Part shown: piece after piece, positions 8,637 through 16,454 of the stretch | Layout of the letters: each line of letters starts with the position of its first letter | Position numbering within the stretch: the first letter of the stretch is position 1 | Source of the DNA: Paenibacillus peoriae | GTDB lineage: Bacteria; Bacillota; Bacilli; Paenibacillales; Paenibacillaceae | Reading direction: 5' to 3' | NCBI RefSeq assembly: GCF_022531965.1 | Contig: NZ_CP092831.1 | Span: forward strand, 772,001-836,000 | DNA: 64,000 bases | Notes under the pieces: model-generated | Database searches by the model: none | Seen by the model: only the letters and a program-made list of their open reading frames with translations | Told to the model about the DNA's origin: nothing | Translations under genes and position numbers: made by a program

Positions 8637-9146
8637 ATGAAATGGAATTGGTTGCCCTCACTATGCACGATTGCAAACCTGGGGGCAGGGGTCTTATCCC
8701 TGTATTTCACGATTCATGAGCAATACATGACCGCCTTTATTCTCGTGGTGGTGGCTGCTTTATGGGATGTATTAGACGGTTTACTGGCAAGGCTGCTGCA
8801 TTGTTCCAGTGATTTTGGCAAACAGCTCGATTCGCTGGCGGATGTGGTCTCATTTGGGGTTGCCCCTGCTTTCTTGATCTTGTTATACAAGCTGGGAGAT
8901 ACCCATTGGGTAGGACCACTTGTGGCTGTTTTGTTTGTCATATGTGGTGCGGTAAGATTGGCAAGATTCAACCTAATGGCTTTTAGTAAAGGCTTTGTGG
9001 GTATGCCGATTACGGCGGCGGGAGTGATTTTGTCCTTTATGTTTTTATGGAGTGAGCATTTGAAGCCGGGGTTGTTGCTTGCGTTAATGGTAGTGCTGTC
9101 GTTCCTGATGGTTAGCCGTATTCCCTTCCCGTCCTTCAAAAAATAA
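8637..9146 (+). CDS. pssA: CDP-diacylglycerol--serine O-phosphatidyltransferase
   Basis: Membrane enzyme making phosphatidylserine from CDP-diacylglycerol and L-serine, the first step toward phosphatidylethanolamine. The CDP-alcohol phosphotransferase signature D-G-x2-A-R-x8-G-x3-D-x3-D is complete in DGLLARLLHCSSDFGKQLDS followed by LAD (about residues 42-65). Several hydrophobic helices follow. The 169-residue length fits the short Bacillus PssA type. AAGGAG precedes ATG. It is close behind the kinase gene (23 bases) and just ahead of a DedA gene, so the four probably share a transcript. No psd gene is in the window. Confidence 0.92.
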   Translation: MKWNWLPSLCTIANLGAGVLSLYFTIHEQYMTAFILVVVAALWDVLDGLLARLLHCSSDFGKQLDSLADVVSFGVAPAFLILLYKLGDTHWVGPLVAVLFVICGAVRLARFNLMAFSKGFVGMPITAAGVILSFMFLWSEHLKPGLLLALMVVLSFLMVSRIPFPSFKK

Positions 9147-9168
9147 TCGGTCAGGAGGTGGCGCTCCT

Positions 9169-9663
9169 ATGGAATGGGCCATCAGCATGATTACACAATA
9201 CGGATATATCGCTATTTTTGCTCTTCTTGCTCTTGGGATTATTGGCCTACCGGTTCCAGATGAAATTATTATGGTGTTTGTCGGCTATTTATCTTCTATT
9301 ATGGTACTGAATTATTCGGTGTCTATCTTAGTCAGCTTCATCGGTGCAATGACAGGGATGATGATCAGCTACACGCTAGGCAAAAAGCTGGGCCAGCCCT
9401 TGGTGGATAAGCACGGCAAGTGGGTTGGATTGACACCGAAGCGATTTGCAAGAGTTAAGGGGTGGTTTGCGCGCTTTGGGTTGTGGACCATTTTGTTTGG
9501 TTATTTTATCCCAGGAGTCAGACATGCAACAAGCTATTTGTCAGGGCTTAGTGCGATGCCTGTCCGAAAATATATGCTGGTGGCAAGCGCAGGTTCTCTG
9601 ATATGGACGCTTATTTTTATCTCCATTGGTTATATTGCAGGGGCGAATATAAACTTTCATTAA
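9169..9663 (+). CDS. DedA-family (VTT domain) membrane protein
   Basis: Polytopic membrane protein of the DedA/SNARE-associated (VTT) family, linked to lipid scrambling or flipping and envelope homeostasis, including undecaprenyl-phosphate recycling in some members. Visible motifs: E-like reentrant segment GLPVPDEIIMVFVGY, GAMTGMMISYTLGKKLG, and the conserved RFGLWTILFGYFIPGVRHATSYLSGLSAMP with the G-x3-R core. 164 residues is short but within the family range. GGAGG lies upstream. Position directly after pssA fits a phospholipid-related operon. Confidence 0.88.
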   Translation: MEWAISMITQYGYIAIFALLALGIIGLPVPDEIIMVFVGYLSSIMVLNYSVSILVSFIGAMTGMMISYTLGKKLGQPLVDKHGKWVGLTPKRFARVKGWFARFGLWTILFGYFIPGVRHATSYLSGLSAMPVRKYMLVASAGSLIWTLIFISIGYIAGANINFH

Positions 9664-9753
9664 GGTGACCCCAAAAGTAATGTAGCATTTTTCACGTATA
9701 CCACCGATAATATAAATAAAGATGATATTGTACAACCAGTGAGGGGATCTGTA

Positions 9754-10170
9754 TTGAATGCATTAATGAAGTATATTGAGAAGTTACCTGGTTTTCTGCA
9801 AATGATCTTAAATATCTCGCTATTTCTGGTCGGGCTGATTTTAAGCTTCTTACTTCTAAAAGAAACATGGTCCATTTTTTCTTATGTTTTTTTGTACACA
9901 GAGGCCGACAAAAATTACTATGAATTCACGGAAGAGCTGCTTGTATTTTTCTTGTATTTTGAATTCATAGCATTAATAGTTAAGTACTTTAAAACCAATT
10001 TTCATTTTCCATTACGTTATTTCATCTATATTGGGATTACGGCCGTCATCAGGCTCATTATTGTGGACCATGATGATGCTAAAAATACATTCTGGTGGTC
10101 CATTGCTATTCTAGTCATGGTAGGTTCTCTATTGATCGCTAACAGTAAATTGTTAAAAAGAGAAAGTTAA
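9754..10170 (+). CDS. psiE: Phosphate-starvation-inducible PsiE family protein
   Basis: Small four-helix membrane protein. The C-terminal block YFEFIALIVKYFK...FHFPLRYFIYIGITAVIRLIIVDHDDA is highly characteristic of PsiE of E. coli and Bacillus. The molecular role is unknown; it is Pho-regulated in E. coli. I choose the TTG at 9754 because GAGGGG lies 8 bases before it; the upstream GTG at 9739 would put that site inside the gene. It follows the DedA gene by about 90 bases on the same strand and may have its own promoter. Confidence 0.88.
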   Translation: MNALMKYIEKLPGFLQMILNISLFLVGLILSFLLLKETWSIFSYVFLYTEADKNYYEFTEELLVFFLYFEFIALIVKYFKTNFHFPLRYFIYIGITAVIRLIIVDHDDAKNTFWWSIAILVMVGSLLIANSKLLKRES

Positions 10171-10226
10171 TGCCGGGAAAGATTGCAAAGGGTGACAGTC
10201 AAGTGGGAGAGAGGGAATAAAGACGA

Positions 10227-11234
10227 ATGGTAAGAAACTGGATGAATCATGCGGGCGTCAGGCGGATAGCCGTCCTTGCGATAATCGTTTTGCTGTTGTT
10301 TATGTTAAGAAGCATGATGAATATTATGTTGTTAACACTGCTGCTTACGATCTTGATTGGCAGTATATATAACGGAGTGAATAAGCTGGTCAAGCGGTTT
10401 GTCAATGTACCGTCAATGGTCGTACTGCTACTGGTGTATGGTCTGCTGATCCTGATTATGGTGTGGGGCGTTTACCGAATGGTGCCGCTAATCATTGTAC
10501 AGGTCAAGCAGGTGTATCTCATGATTCAGCAAGCGTATATGTATCCTGATCGTAATCAATGGAACGAAACGATTATCGAATTTATGGACACACTGAATGT
10601 TCAGCGGCTATTTGAGCCTGGCCTGAGTGCAGTAATGAAGGTCAGTCAATTGGGAACACAGCTTCTGGTGTCAATTATTTTGAGCTTGTTCTTCCTGATG
10701 GAAAAATCCTATATTACACGCTTTACAGCTACGTTTGTAGATAGCAAGCTGGGCTGGTTTTTCAAGGAAGTGGGTCATTTTGGCCGTATGTTTCTGGGTA
10801 CGTTCGGGAAGGTATTGGAGGCTCAACTGCTGATTTCACTTATTAACTGTATATTGACCACGATTGCGCTCTGGATTATGGGCTTCCCTAATCTGCTCGG
10901 TCTTGCGCTCATCATTTTCGTACTGGGATTGGTTCCGGTGGCAGGTGTGTTTATCTCACTGGCACCGCTCGGCCTGATCGCTTTCAGTGTCGGTGGCATT
11001 CAATATGTAATTTATCTGGTTATATTGATCGTGGTGATTCATGCGATTGAGGCCTATTTCTTAAATCCGAAGCTGATGTCATCCAAAACGAATTTACCGA
11101 TTTTCTTTACCTTTGTCGTACTTATTTTCTCTGAGCATCTGATTGGAATTTGGGGCTTGATTGTAGGTATTCCGTTGTTTGTTTTCTTCCTTGATCTGAT
11201 TGGGATAAAACGCAAGCAAGAGAAGGATACTTGA
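10227..11234 (+). CDS. AI-2E family transporter (PerM/YtvI-like)
   Basis: Membrane protein of the autoinducer-2 exporter (AI-2E) family, 335 residues. Two N-terminal helices (about 13-50, 62-85), an extracytoplasmic region, then the conserved C-terminal membrane block: LVSIILSLFFLMEK, GFPNLLGLALIIFVLGLVPVAGVFISL and LNPKLMSSKTNLPIFFTFVVLIFSEHLIGIWGLIVGIPLFVF. Members move small solutes or ions, and some Bacillus homologues act as Na+/H+ antiporters, so the AI-2 link should not be assumed. Ribosome site GAGAGAGGG upstream; a strong terminator follows. Confidence 0.87.
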   Translation: MVRNWMNHAGVRRIAVLAIIVLLLFMLRSMMNIMLLTLLLTILIGSIYNGVNKLVKRFVNVPSMVVLLLVYGLLILIMVWGVYRMVPLIIVQVKQVYLMIQQAYMYPDRNQWNETIIEFMDTLNVQRLFEPGLSAVMKVSQLGTQLLVSIILSLFFLMEKSYITRFTATFVDSKLGWFFKEVGHFGRMFLGTFGKVLEAQLLISLINCILTTIALWIMGFPNLLGLALIIFVLGLVPVAGVFISLAPLGLIAFSVGGIQYVIYLVILIVVIHAIEAYFLNPKLMSSKTNLPIFFTFVVLIFSEHLIGIWGLIVGIPLFVFFLDLIGIKRKQEKDT

Positions 11235-11282
11235 TTCAGCAATACAGATTCCGCCCTAGTATAGTGACTATTGATATATCAC

Positions 11283-11313
11283 AAATGCCTGCGAAACCGC
11301 AGGCATTTTTTTA
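11283..11313 (+). terminator. Terminator after the AI-2E gene
   Basis: Perfect stem AAATGCCTGCG / CGCAGGCATTT with loop AAAC, followed by T5-7. Confidence 0.9.
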
Positions 11314-11422
11314 TTGCCCTTTTGTTCACAGGAAAAATCGCTGACGCTCATCCACTTTTTAATTCTCTTGTTAGCTATAGTACACTGAATATGCAAGATC
11401 AGATCAAGTTCGGAGAAATGAG

Positions 11423-11983
11423 ATGATACGGTTGGAACAGAAAATTAAGGTATTGGCTATATCGGGTAGCCTTCGTCAAAAGTCCTCCAATACAGCACTT
11501 ATGAAGGCTACTATGGGGCTGGCTTCTGAAAATATGATGTTCACAGTCTATGATGGGTTGGAAGATCTCCCGCATTTTAACCCTGACTTGGATGTAGATG
11601 AGGGGCCAGCTTCCGTAAGAGGGCTACGGGAACAATTGAAACAAGTGGATGGAGTGCTGATCTGTACACCGGAATATGGAAATGGGGTACCGGGTGCTTT
11701 GAAAAATGCCTTGGATTGGCTTGTATCTTCAGGTGAATTTGTAAATAAACCAACAGCGGTCATTAGCGCGTCACCGTCTCCTATGGGCGGCCATCTGGCG
11801 CATGCCTCGCTGCTGCTCACATTGCAAATGATCAACGCAGAGATTGTGGAGAATGGAAAGGTCATTATTCCGCATATCACATTAAAGCTGAACTCAGAAG
11901 GCATCATTACAAACGCTGAAACTAGACAGGAAATGGAGGCATTACTTCAAGGGCTTGAGCAAGCATGCAGAGGACAGGTATAG
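11423..11983 (+). CDS. NAD(P)H-dependent FMN reductase (flavodoxin-like)
   Basis: Flavodoxin-fold oxidoreductase of the NADPH-dependent FMN reductase family (chromate, azo-dye or quinone reductase-like), cytosolic, about 186 residues. The FMN phosphate loop is seen in ISGSLRQKSSNTALM (about residues 14-28), and the flavin-ring motif CTPEYGNGVPGALKNALDWL (76-95) is the family signature. The physiological substrate cannot be told apart from sequence. It is monocistronic: a terminator lies behind the preceding gene and another follows it. Confidence 0.88.
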   Translation: MIRLEQKIKVLAISGSLRQKSSNTALMKATMGLASENMMFTVYDGLEDLPHFNPDLDVDEGPASVRGLREQLKQVDGVLICTPEYGNGVPGALKNALDWLVSSGEFVNKPTAVISASPSPMGGHLAHASLLLTLQMINAEIVENGKVIIPHITLKLNSEGIITNAETRQEMEALLQGLEQACRGQV

Positions 11984-11993
11984 GAAAATCCAA

Positions 11994-12025
11994 AGCAGAT
12001 CCTTCATCATAGAAGGATCTGCTTA
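11994..12025 (+). terminator. Terminator after the FMN reductase gene
   Basis: Stem AGCAGATCCTTC / GAAGGATCTGCT with a short loop, then TTATTT. Confidence 0.85.
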
Positions 12026-12070
12026 TTTGAATGGCCACCTACTACATATTCAACGGCAGGAATTCACCAG

Positions 12071-12286
12071 TTATCTAATATTAGTTGTGTCCAGCAAACG
12101 CTCATAGACCTTTAATCGGGCATACACCGTTTCAAGTATCGGATATGACATATTACGATTAGCCAATGCCAGAAGTGTTCCGCTCATGCTGGCAACAAAT
12201 ATATACTTTTGCCAAATTTCACGCTGAATGTCATGGCTGTGTGTAACCGTGAAACCTGCTAGCACTTTTTCAGCTGTAAGAAAAAA
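12071..12286 (-). pseudogene. Remnant of a ketopantoate reductase-family gene (C-terminal fragment)
   Basis: An open stretch of about 71 codons on the minus strand reads AEKVLAGFTVTHSHDIQREI followed by WQKYIFVASMSGTLLALANR. This matches the start of the C-terminal (PanE_C/ApbA) domain of 2-dehydropantoate 2-reductase-type proteins, where AGI..DI...W.K is conserved. An in-frame TGA lies directly upstream, no Rossmann NAD-binding half exists and the C-terminal helices are missing. A GTG at 12265 has no convincing ribosome site. It sits immediately 5' of the radical SAM operon on the opposite strand and marks an old rearrangement point. The domain match is by eye. Confidence 0.65.
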
Positions 12287-12310
12287 TCATTTCGGCCACG
12301 ACCTTTTTGA

Positions 12311-12411
12311 TACCCGCAGCATTACGGGTAAACGTACCTAAAAGCGATACTCATATCGCTACTTCGGAAGCATAAGCTCTAATAAGACGCCGTCAGACGT
12401 TTCTTCTTATT
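12311..12411. other. Cluster of three hairpins ahead of the AHB-like operon
   Basis: Three consecutive inverted repeats: TACCCG/CGGGTA (12311-12330), AGCGATA/TATCGCT with a 4-base loop (12343-12360) and AATAAGA/TCTTATT (12381-12411). No reading frame crosses them. They could be a structured leader, or the degenerate end of an insertion; no known riboswitch consensus is recognised. Confidence 0.4.
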
Positions 12412-12474
12412 GCAGACCCAAGCATTAATGCGGCGCGAGAGCAAGATAATAGCGCATATCCTTATTCTCACAAG

Positions 12475-12488
12475 TTATCTTAAGATAA
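12475..12488. promoter_or_regulatory. 14-bp perfect palindrome upstream of the radical SAM operon
   Basis: TTATCTTAAGATAA is fully self-complementary and lies about 40 bases before the first ATG of the operon, where a repressor or activator would control transcription. It does not match the FNR, Rex or Fur consensus that I know. A TAATTATA-like -10 follows at about 12503-12510. Confidence 0.45.
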
Positions 12489-12529
12489 AAAGAACTGGTA
12501 TCTAATTATAGGGAGATGAGGGAACGGAA

Positions 12530-13702
12530 ATGATTAATGTAACGAAACTACTTACCGGTATGAAGGGAGAAGGCGATGACCTTCGTTATACCATTAAGCC
12601 GGGCCACAAACCTCATGGCGTTTCTGCGGGCAGAGGGCCTGTCGTCGTATGGAATTCGACACGGGCTTGCAACTTAACCTGTAAACATTGTTATGCGAAT
12701 GCCTGTCCTGCCCATGATCCCGATGAAATGTCGACGGAGGAAGCTAAGGTATTTATTGATAATCTGGCCGCCTTCCAGGTGCCGGTACTGCTTTTTTCCG
12801 GTGGAGAGCCTCTGATCCGCAAAGATATTTATGAGCTGATTTCTTATGCGTCAAGCAAAGGGCTTCGGCCGGTAGTATCGACCAATGGCACATTGATTAC
12901 CATGGACAGAGCGAAGATGCTAAAAGAAGCAGGGGTTAAATATGTCGGTGTAAGCCTGGATGGGCTGGAAGAGCGCCATGATGAATTTCGCGGGCGAAAA
13001 GGAGCCTTTAAGCAGGCGCTTCAGGGTATCCGAAACTGCTTGGTCATCGGCCAGAAGGTAGGGGTCCGGTTCACGATCAGCAGACATACATATGAAGACT
13101 TGGATGGTGTCCTTGATTTGATCGAGCGGGAAAATATTCCTCGGGCCTGCTTCTACCATCTCGTCTATTCCGGCCGCGGGAGCGCCCTGCAGCAAGAGGA
13201 TGTTACCCATGAACAATCCCGGCATGCTCTTGACCGGATTATGGCTAAAACGGTGGACCTGCATGGCAAAGGCAAACCGGTGGAATTGCTCACCGTTGAT
13301 AACCATGCGGATGGCGTTTACTTATACCAGCGGATGATGGAGCGCGACCCGGAGCGCGCAGCTGAACTGCTTGGCTTGCTTCAGAGAAACGGCGGCAACC
13401 GTTCCGGAATAGCCATCGGCTGCGTGGATTGGCACGGCAACGTCTATCCCGATCAGTTCACGAGAGATATCGAAATCGGTAATATCCGCAAGCAGAAATT
13501 CAGCGAGATTTGGCGTGATGCCGCTCATCCGCTAATGGTCGGCCTGCGCGACCGTAAACCGCTGCTAAAGGGACGCTGCAGAGAATGCAATTGGCTGGAT
13601 ATCTGTAACGGGAATTTCCGGGCCCGGGCTTCGGTAAGCGGTGATTTCTGGGCGGAGGACCCATCCTGTTATTTAAGTGACCGTGAAATTGGAATCGTAT
13701 AA
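12530..13702 (+). CDS. Radical SAM protein, AhbC/NirJ1-like (haem or haem d1 biosynthesis type)
   Basis: 390-residue radical SAM enzyme with the CxxxCxxC cluster site C47/C51/C54 in STRACNLTCKHCYANA. The SAM-binding SGGEP is at 90-94. The C-terminal SPASM-like cysteines are C298, C350, C353, C359 and C380, suggesting an auxiliary Fe-S cluster. The sequence pattern fits the NirJ1/AhbC group. AhbC removes the C2/C7 acetates of 12,18-didecarboxysirohaem to give Fe-coproporphyrin III. It is the first gene of a three-gene operon with a NirJ2/AhbD-like protein and a sirohaem-decarboxylase-like fusion, which supports the tetrapyrrole role. A peptide-modifying (SPASM maturase) role is the alternative, but no precursor peptide is seen. 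Confidence 0.8.
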   Translation: MINVTKLLTGMKGEGDDLRYTIKPGHKPHGVSAGRGPVVVWNSTRACNLTCKHCYANACPAHDPDEMSTEEAKVFIDNLAAFQVPVLLFSGGEPLIRKDIYELISYASSKGLRPVVSTNGTLITMDRAKMLKEAGVKYVGVSLDGLEERHDEFRGRKGAFKQALQGIRNCLVIGQKVGVRFTISRHTYEDLDGVLDLIERENIPRACFYHLVYSGRGSALQQEDVTHEQSRHALDRIMAKTVDLHGKGKPVELLTVDNHADGVYLYQRMMERDPERAAELLGLLQRNGGNRSGIAIGCVDWHGNVYPDQFTRDIEIGNIRKQKFSEIWRDAAHPLMVGLRDRKPLLKGRCRECNWLDICNGNFRARASVSGDFWAEDPSCYLSDREIGIV

Positions 13703-13727
13703 CACTGGAAAGGAAGGCTGAATACGC

Positions 13728-14729
13728 ATGCTCGTTTCCTGGAATGTGACCAAGAAATGCAATTTATACTGCGAACACTGCTATCGCGACTCGGGGCCGA
13801 CATCGTCTGTAGAAGACCAGCTAACCACGGAGGAAGGCATCCGGCTCATTGATCAGATCAAGCAGGCTGGATTCAAGCTTCTCATATTCAGCGGCGGCGA
13901 GCCCTTGATCCGTGAAGATCTCTGCGAATTGATCGCGTATGCCTCGTCTATCGGCCTTCGTCCCGCACTTGGCAGCAACGGCACGCTTCTGACCGCCGCC
14001 AAAGCTGCGGAGCTGAAAAAAGCAGGGCTGGGGGGCATTGCGATCAGCATAGACAGCGCCACGCCTGAGTATCACAACCGGTTCAGGAATGCGCCAGAAG
14101 GCTGGCAGCAAGCATTGGAGGGCATTCGTTATGCCCGGGAAGCCGGGCTGAGAGTGCAGATTAACATGACGCTGACCGAGGGAAATATGGATGACTTCGT
14201 GCAGGTTGCCCAGCTTGCCGAGGAGCTTCATGTGTCCTCTCTGCACCCATTCTTTCTCGTCCCGACCGGACGGGCCGTCCATATCGAAGAAGACGGGCTG
14301 AAGCGGGAACGGTATTACTCGGTTCTGCGCAGTGTTCTGTCCAAACAGAAGTCAACATCCCTTGAAATCAAACCGACATGCGCTCCCCAGTTCATGCCGC
14401 TTGCCAAGAGCATGGGGCTGGAAATGCGGTACACGCGCGGTTGTCTGGCCGGGGTCTCCTATTGTTCTGTGCTGCCGAATGGCGAGGTGCATATTTGTCC
14501 GTACCTGCCGGTCAAGGTGGGGAATGTTCGCGAGCAGCCTTTTGATGAAATATGGCGGGATAATCCGGTGTTTCGGGATTTAAGGGACTTCAAGAAATAT
14601 GAAGGAGAATGCGGCTCCTGCCCCGATGTGGGCATTTGTGGCGGCTGCCGGGCGAGATCGTACTATTACAGCGGCGGCAATTTCATGGCCGAAGAGCCGT
14701 GGTGTTACAAAAGATCGGCGGCGCTGTAA
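13728..14729 (+). CDS. Radical SAM protein, AhbD/NirJ2-like
   Basis: 333-residue radical SAM enzyme. The N-terminal cluster site is C11/C15/C18 in NVTKKCNLYCEHCYRDSG, followed by FSGGEPL (54-60). It is rich in C-terminal cysteines (C218, C239, C246, C257, C295, C298, C304, C307, C326), the pattern of AhbD/NirJ2 proteins with an additional 4Fe-4S cluster. AhbD converts Fe-coproporphyrin III to haem b by oxidative decarboxylation of two propionates. It begins 25 bases after the preceding gene with GGAAGG upstream. Local GC is clearly above that of the flanking AT-rich intergenic DNA. The role is inferred from family and neighbours. Confidence 0.8.
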   Translation: MLVSWNVTKKCNLYCEHCYRDSGPTSSVEDQLTTEEGIRLIDQIKQAGFKLLIFSGGEPLIREDLCELIAYASSIGLRPALGSNGTLLTAAKAAELKKAGLGGIAISIDSATPEYHNRFRNAPEGWQQALEGIRYAREAGLRVQINMTLTEGNMDDFVQVAQLAEELHVSSLHPFFLVPTGRAVHIEEDGLKRERYYSVLRSVLSKQKSTSLEIKPTCAPQFMPLAKSMGLEMRYTRGCLAGVSYCSVLPNGEVHICPYLPVKVGNVREQPFDEIWRDNPVFRDLRDFKKYEGECGSCPDVGICGGCRARSYYYSGGNFMAEEPWCYKRSAAL

Positions 14730-14747
14730 GCTGGGGAGGTGGGAATA

Positions 14748-15737
14748 GTGGACCTGGATTCGAACGACCGGAAGCTGCTGAATCGGCTGCAAATCGGGCT
14801 TCCTCTGGTCAGACGCCCTTGGAATGCCATTGCGGAGGAACTGGAATTACGCCAGGAAGATGTGCTTCAAAGGCTTGAAAGGCTGAAGAAAGAGGGATTC
14901 ATCCGGCGGATCGGCGGGGTGTTTAATCCGGCGGGACTGGGATTTAGAGGCTGTTTGTATGCGATGGCAGTCAGGGAGGAGCTTTTTTACCAGACCGCTG
15001 CTGTCGTCAACAGGTATAGAGGCGTAACCCATAACTACCGCCGGCGCAGCAGGCTCAATATGTGGTTCACGCTGACTTCCCGGACCGAGGAAGAACGGGG
15101 GGCTATTCTTGAAACGATCCGTGAAGCGGCGGGAGGGCCGCTGCTATATGAGTTTCCCTCCGAGCAATTATTCAAACTAAAGGTCTTTCTGAATATGGAA
15201 GAAACGGCTGATGCATCAGCCATTACACCCAGCCCGAACTTGAATGGAGTCGCAACCTCCAAACAGGAACCATGCAAAATAGAAATAACGGATGTGCAGC
15301 TGATCCGCGAACTGCAGGGAGATCTTCCGTTGTCAACTGAACCGTATACCGAGATTGCCAATAAGACAGGTTGCAGCTTGGAAGAGGTGTTTCTGCGCTT
15401 GCAGGCACTGCAGGCAGGAGGAGCACTCAAACGAATCGGAGCCGTTCTAAAGCATAGGGAAGCGGGATTTTCAGCAAATGGCCTGTTCATCTGCGTACTT
15501 CCTGAGGAGCATATACCTGAGGCAGGAAAAAGGCTGGCCGATTATTCGGAAGTCAGCCACTGCTACAAGCGCCGGACGCACCCCGATTGGCCGTATAATT
15601 TATACGCCATGATTCATGGACCCGATGAAGCGTCTGTTCGGAAAGTTGCGGAGCAATTTGTTCGGCGGGAAGACATCAAGGATTACGATATTCTGTTCAG
15701 CACGGAAGAATTGAAGAAAACGAGCTTTTCGATCTAA
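14748..15737 (+). CDS. Fused sirohaem decarboxylase-like protein (AhbA-AhbB / NirDL type)
   Basis: Two tandem Lrp/AsnC-like units in one chain of about 329 residues. Unit 1 (about 1-165) has an N-terminal HTH and RRIGGVFNPAGLGFRG, then GVTHNYRRRSRLNMWFTLTS. Unit 2 (about 180-329) repeats KRIGAVLKHREAGFSANG and EVSHCYKRRTHPDWPYNLYAMIHG. The V-[ST]-H-x-Y-x-R...N-[LM] core holds the His and Arg that act in sirohaem decarboxylases. AhbAB removes two acetate carboxyls of sirohaem to give 12,18-didecarboxysirohaem; NirDL does the same in haem d1 synthesis. The GTG at 14748 has GGAGG 8 bases upstream. It is the last gene of the operon, and with the two radical SAM genes it would complete sirohaem-to-haem conversion. 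Confidence 0.82.
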   Translation: MDLDSNDRKLLNRLQIGLPLVRRPWNAIAEELELRQEDVLQRLERLKKEGFIRRIGGVFNPAGLGFRGCLYAMAVREELFYQTAAVVNRYRGVTHNYRRRSRLNMWFTLTSRTEEERGAILETIREAAGGPLLYEFPSEQLFKLKVFLNMEETADASAITPSPNLNGVATSKQEPCKIEITDVQLIRELQGDLPLSTEPYTEIANKTGCSLEEVFLRLQALQAGGALKRIGAVLKHREAGFSANGLFICVLPEEHIPEAGKRLADYSEVSHCYKRRTHPDWPYNLYAMIHGPDEASVRKVAEQFVRREDIKDYDILFSTEELKKTSFSI

Positions 15738-15755
15738 AGCGCTTCTTATATTCAC

Positions 15756-15792
15756 ACGGATGCCGTCTCTTCAAGGACAGCGTCCGTTTTTC
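15756..15792 (+). terminator. Terminator after the AHB-like operon
   Basis: Stem ACGGATGCCGTC / GACAGCGTCCGT with one mismatch and one G-U pair, then TTTTTC. It starts about 20 bases past the last stop codon. Confidence 0.75.
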
Positions 15793-15803
15793 GTGTTGAC
15801 AGG

Positions 15804-16088
15804 TTAACGCTCTTTGACTATATTGAGTTTATTCGTAATGCTTACAATTTTACATAGATCGGAAGTACCGAGCGTGCAGTCTGAAAGCATCGGCAAAGGC
15901 CCCGCTAATCTTAATGAACTGACCCCTAGATCCTGTGCAATTTGTGGCAGTAATCCAGCAGGCAGGCTTTCTGTAAGAATGCAGATGAATCCCGCCATGG
16001 CTAAAGCCAGCAACCCGACCCACGGGAGACGTTTGGAAGACGACACATTTGCACCGCCTTTTCTTATAAGAGCAGTGTTTGAGTTCAC
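15804..16088 (-). pseudogene. Truncated MFS transporter (N-terminal fragment, DHA1 type)
   Basis: A GTG start with a good AAGGAG ribosome site opens a frame. After a short basic leader it reads LPWVGLLALAMAGFICILTE and SLPAGLLPQIAQDLGVS, the typical first helix and loop of DHA1 drug-efflux proteins (Bcr/CflA, YdhP-like). After about residue 56 the similarity stops, the sequence becomes unrelated and the frame ends at 94 residues, where about 400 are expected. The 5' signals are intact but only one transmembrane helix remains. It borders the 3' end of the AHB-like operon and looks like a gene cut by insertion or deletion. Confidence 0.7.
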
Positions 16089-16387
16089 GAAAAAAATCTC
16101 CTTTATTTATTTTTTGCCGCTTAAAAAAGCTTTCGCTTCCGTATAAGCTTATATAAATAAAACACTTTTTTACATGGATGATTAAAGGGGGATGAAGTGA
16201 ATTAAGAGGAAAATAGGCGCTACCTTATTGCGCCTAACAGTAGTCATTATTATTTTTCGCGAACCAGTTATCCTGTCCCATATAGAGCCAATCCGAACAG
16301 TGTGTGCGACGGTATCCGTAGTGGTTCACCTTTAGCACAGTTCCCCTAAATGTAGCACGGACTTAGTGTATATGTAGCGTATGAAGG
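16089..16387. other. Intergenic region without a recognised gene
   Basis: About 300 bases. It holds the ribosome site of the MFS remnant near its left end and otherwise AT-rich sequence with no frame, hairpin or repeat that I would call. GCGC-ACC-TTATT-GCGC-type short inverted repeats near 16218-16235 are too weak to name. Confidence 0.4.
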
Positions 16388-16396
16388 TGATATAAT
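16388..16396 (+). promoter_or_regulatory. Extended -10 promoter for the YjbR gene
   Basis: TGATATAAT is a perfect extended -10 element (TG-N-TATAAT) 58 bases ahead of the GTG start. No good -35 is visible, as expected for this promoter class. Confidence 0.6.
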
Positions 16397-16454
16397 AGGG
16401 CGCAAATAGGTAGGTTCGTAGAACAAATAACTCGGAACAGAGGAGAGAAGGCTG

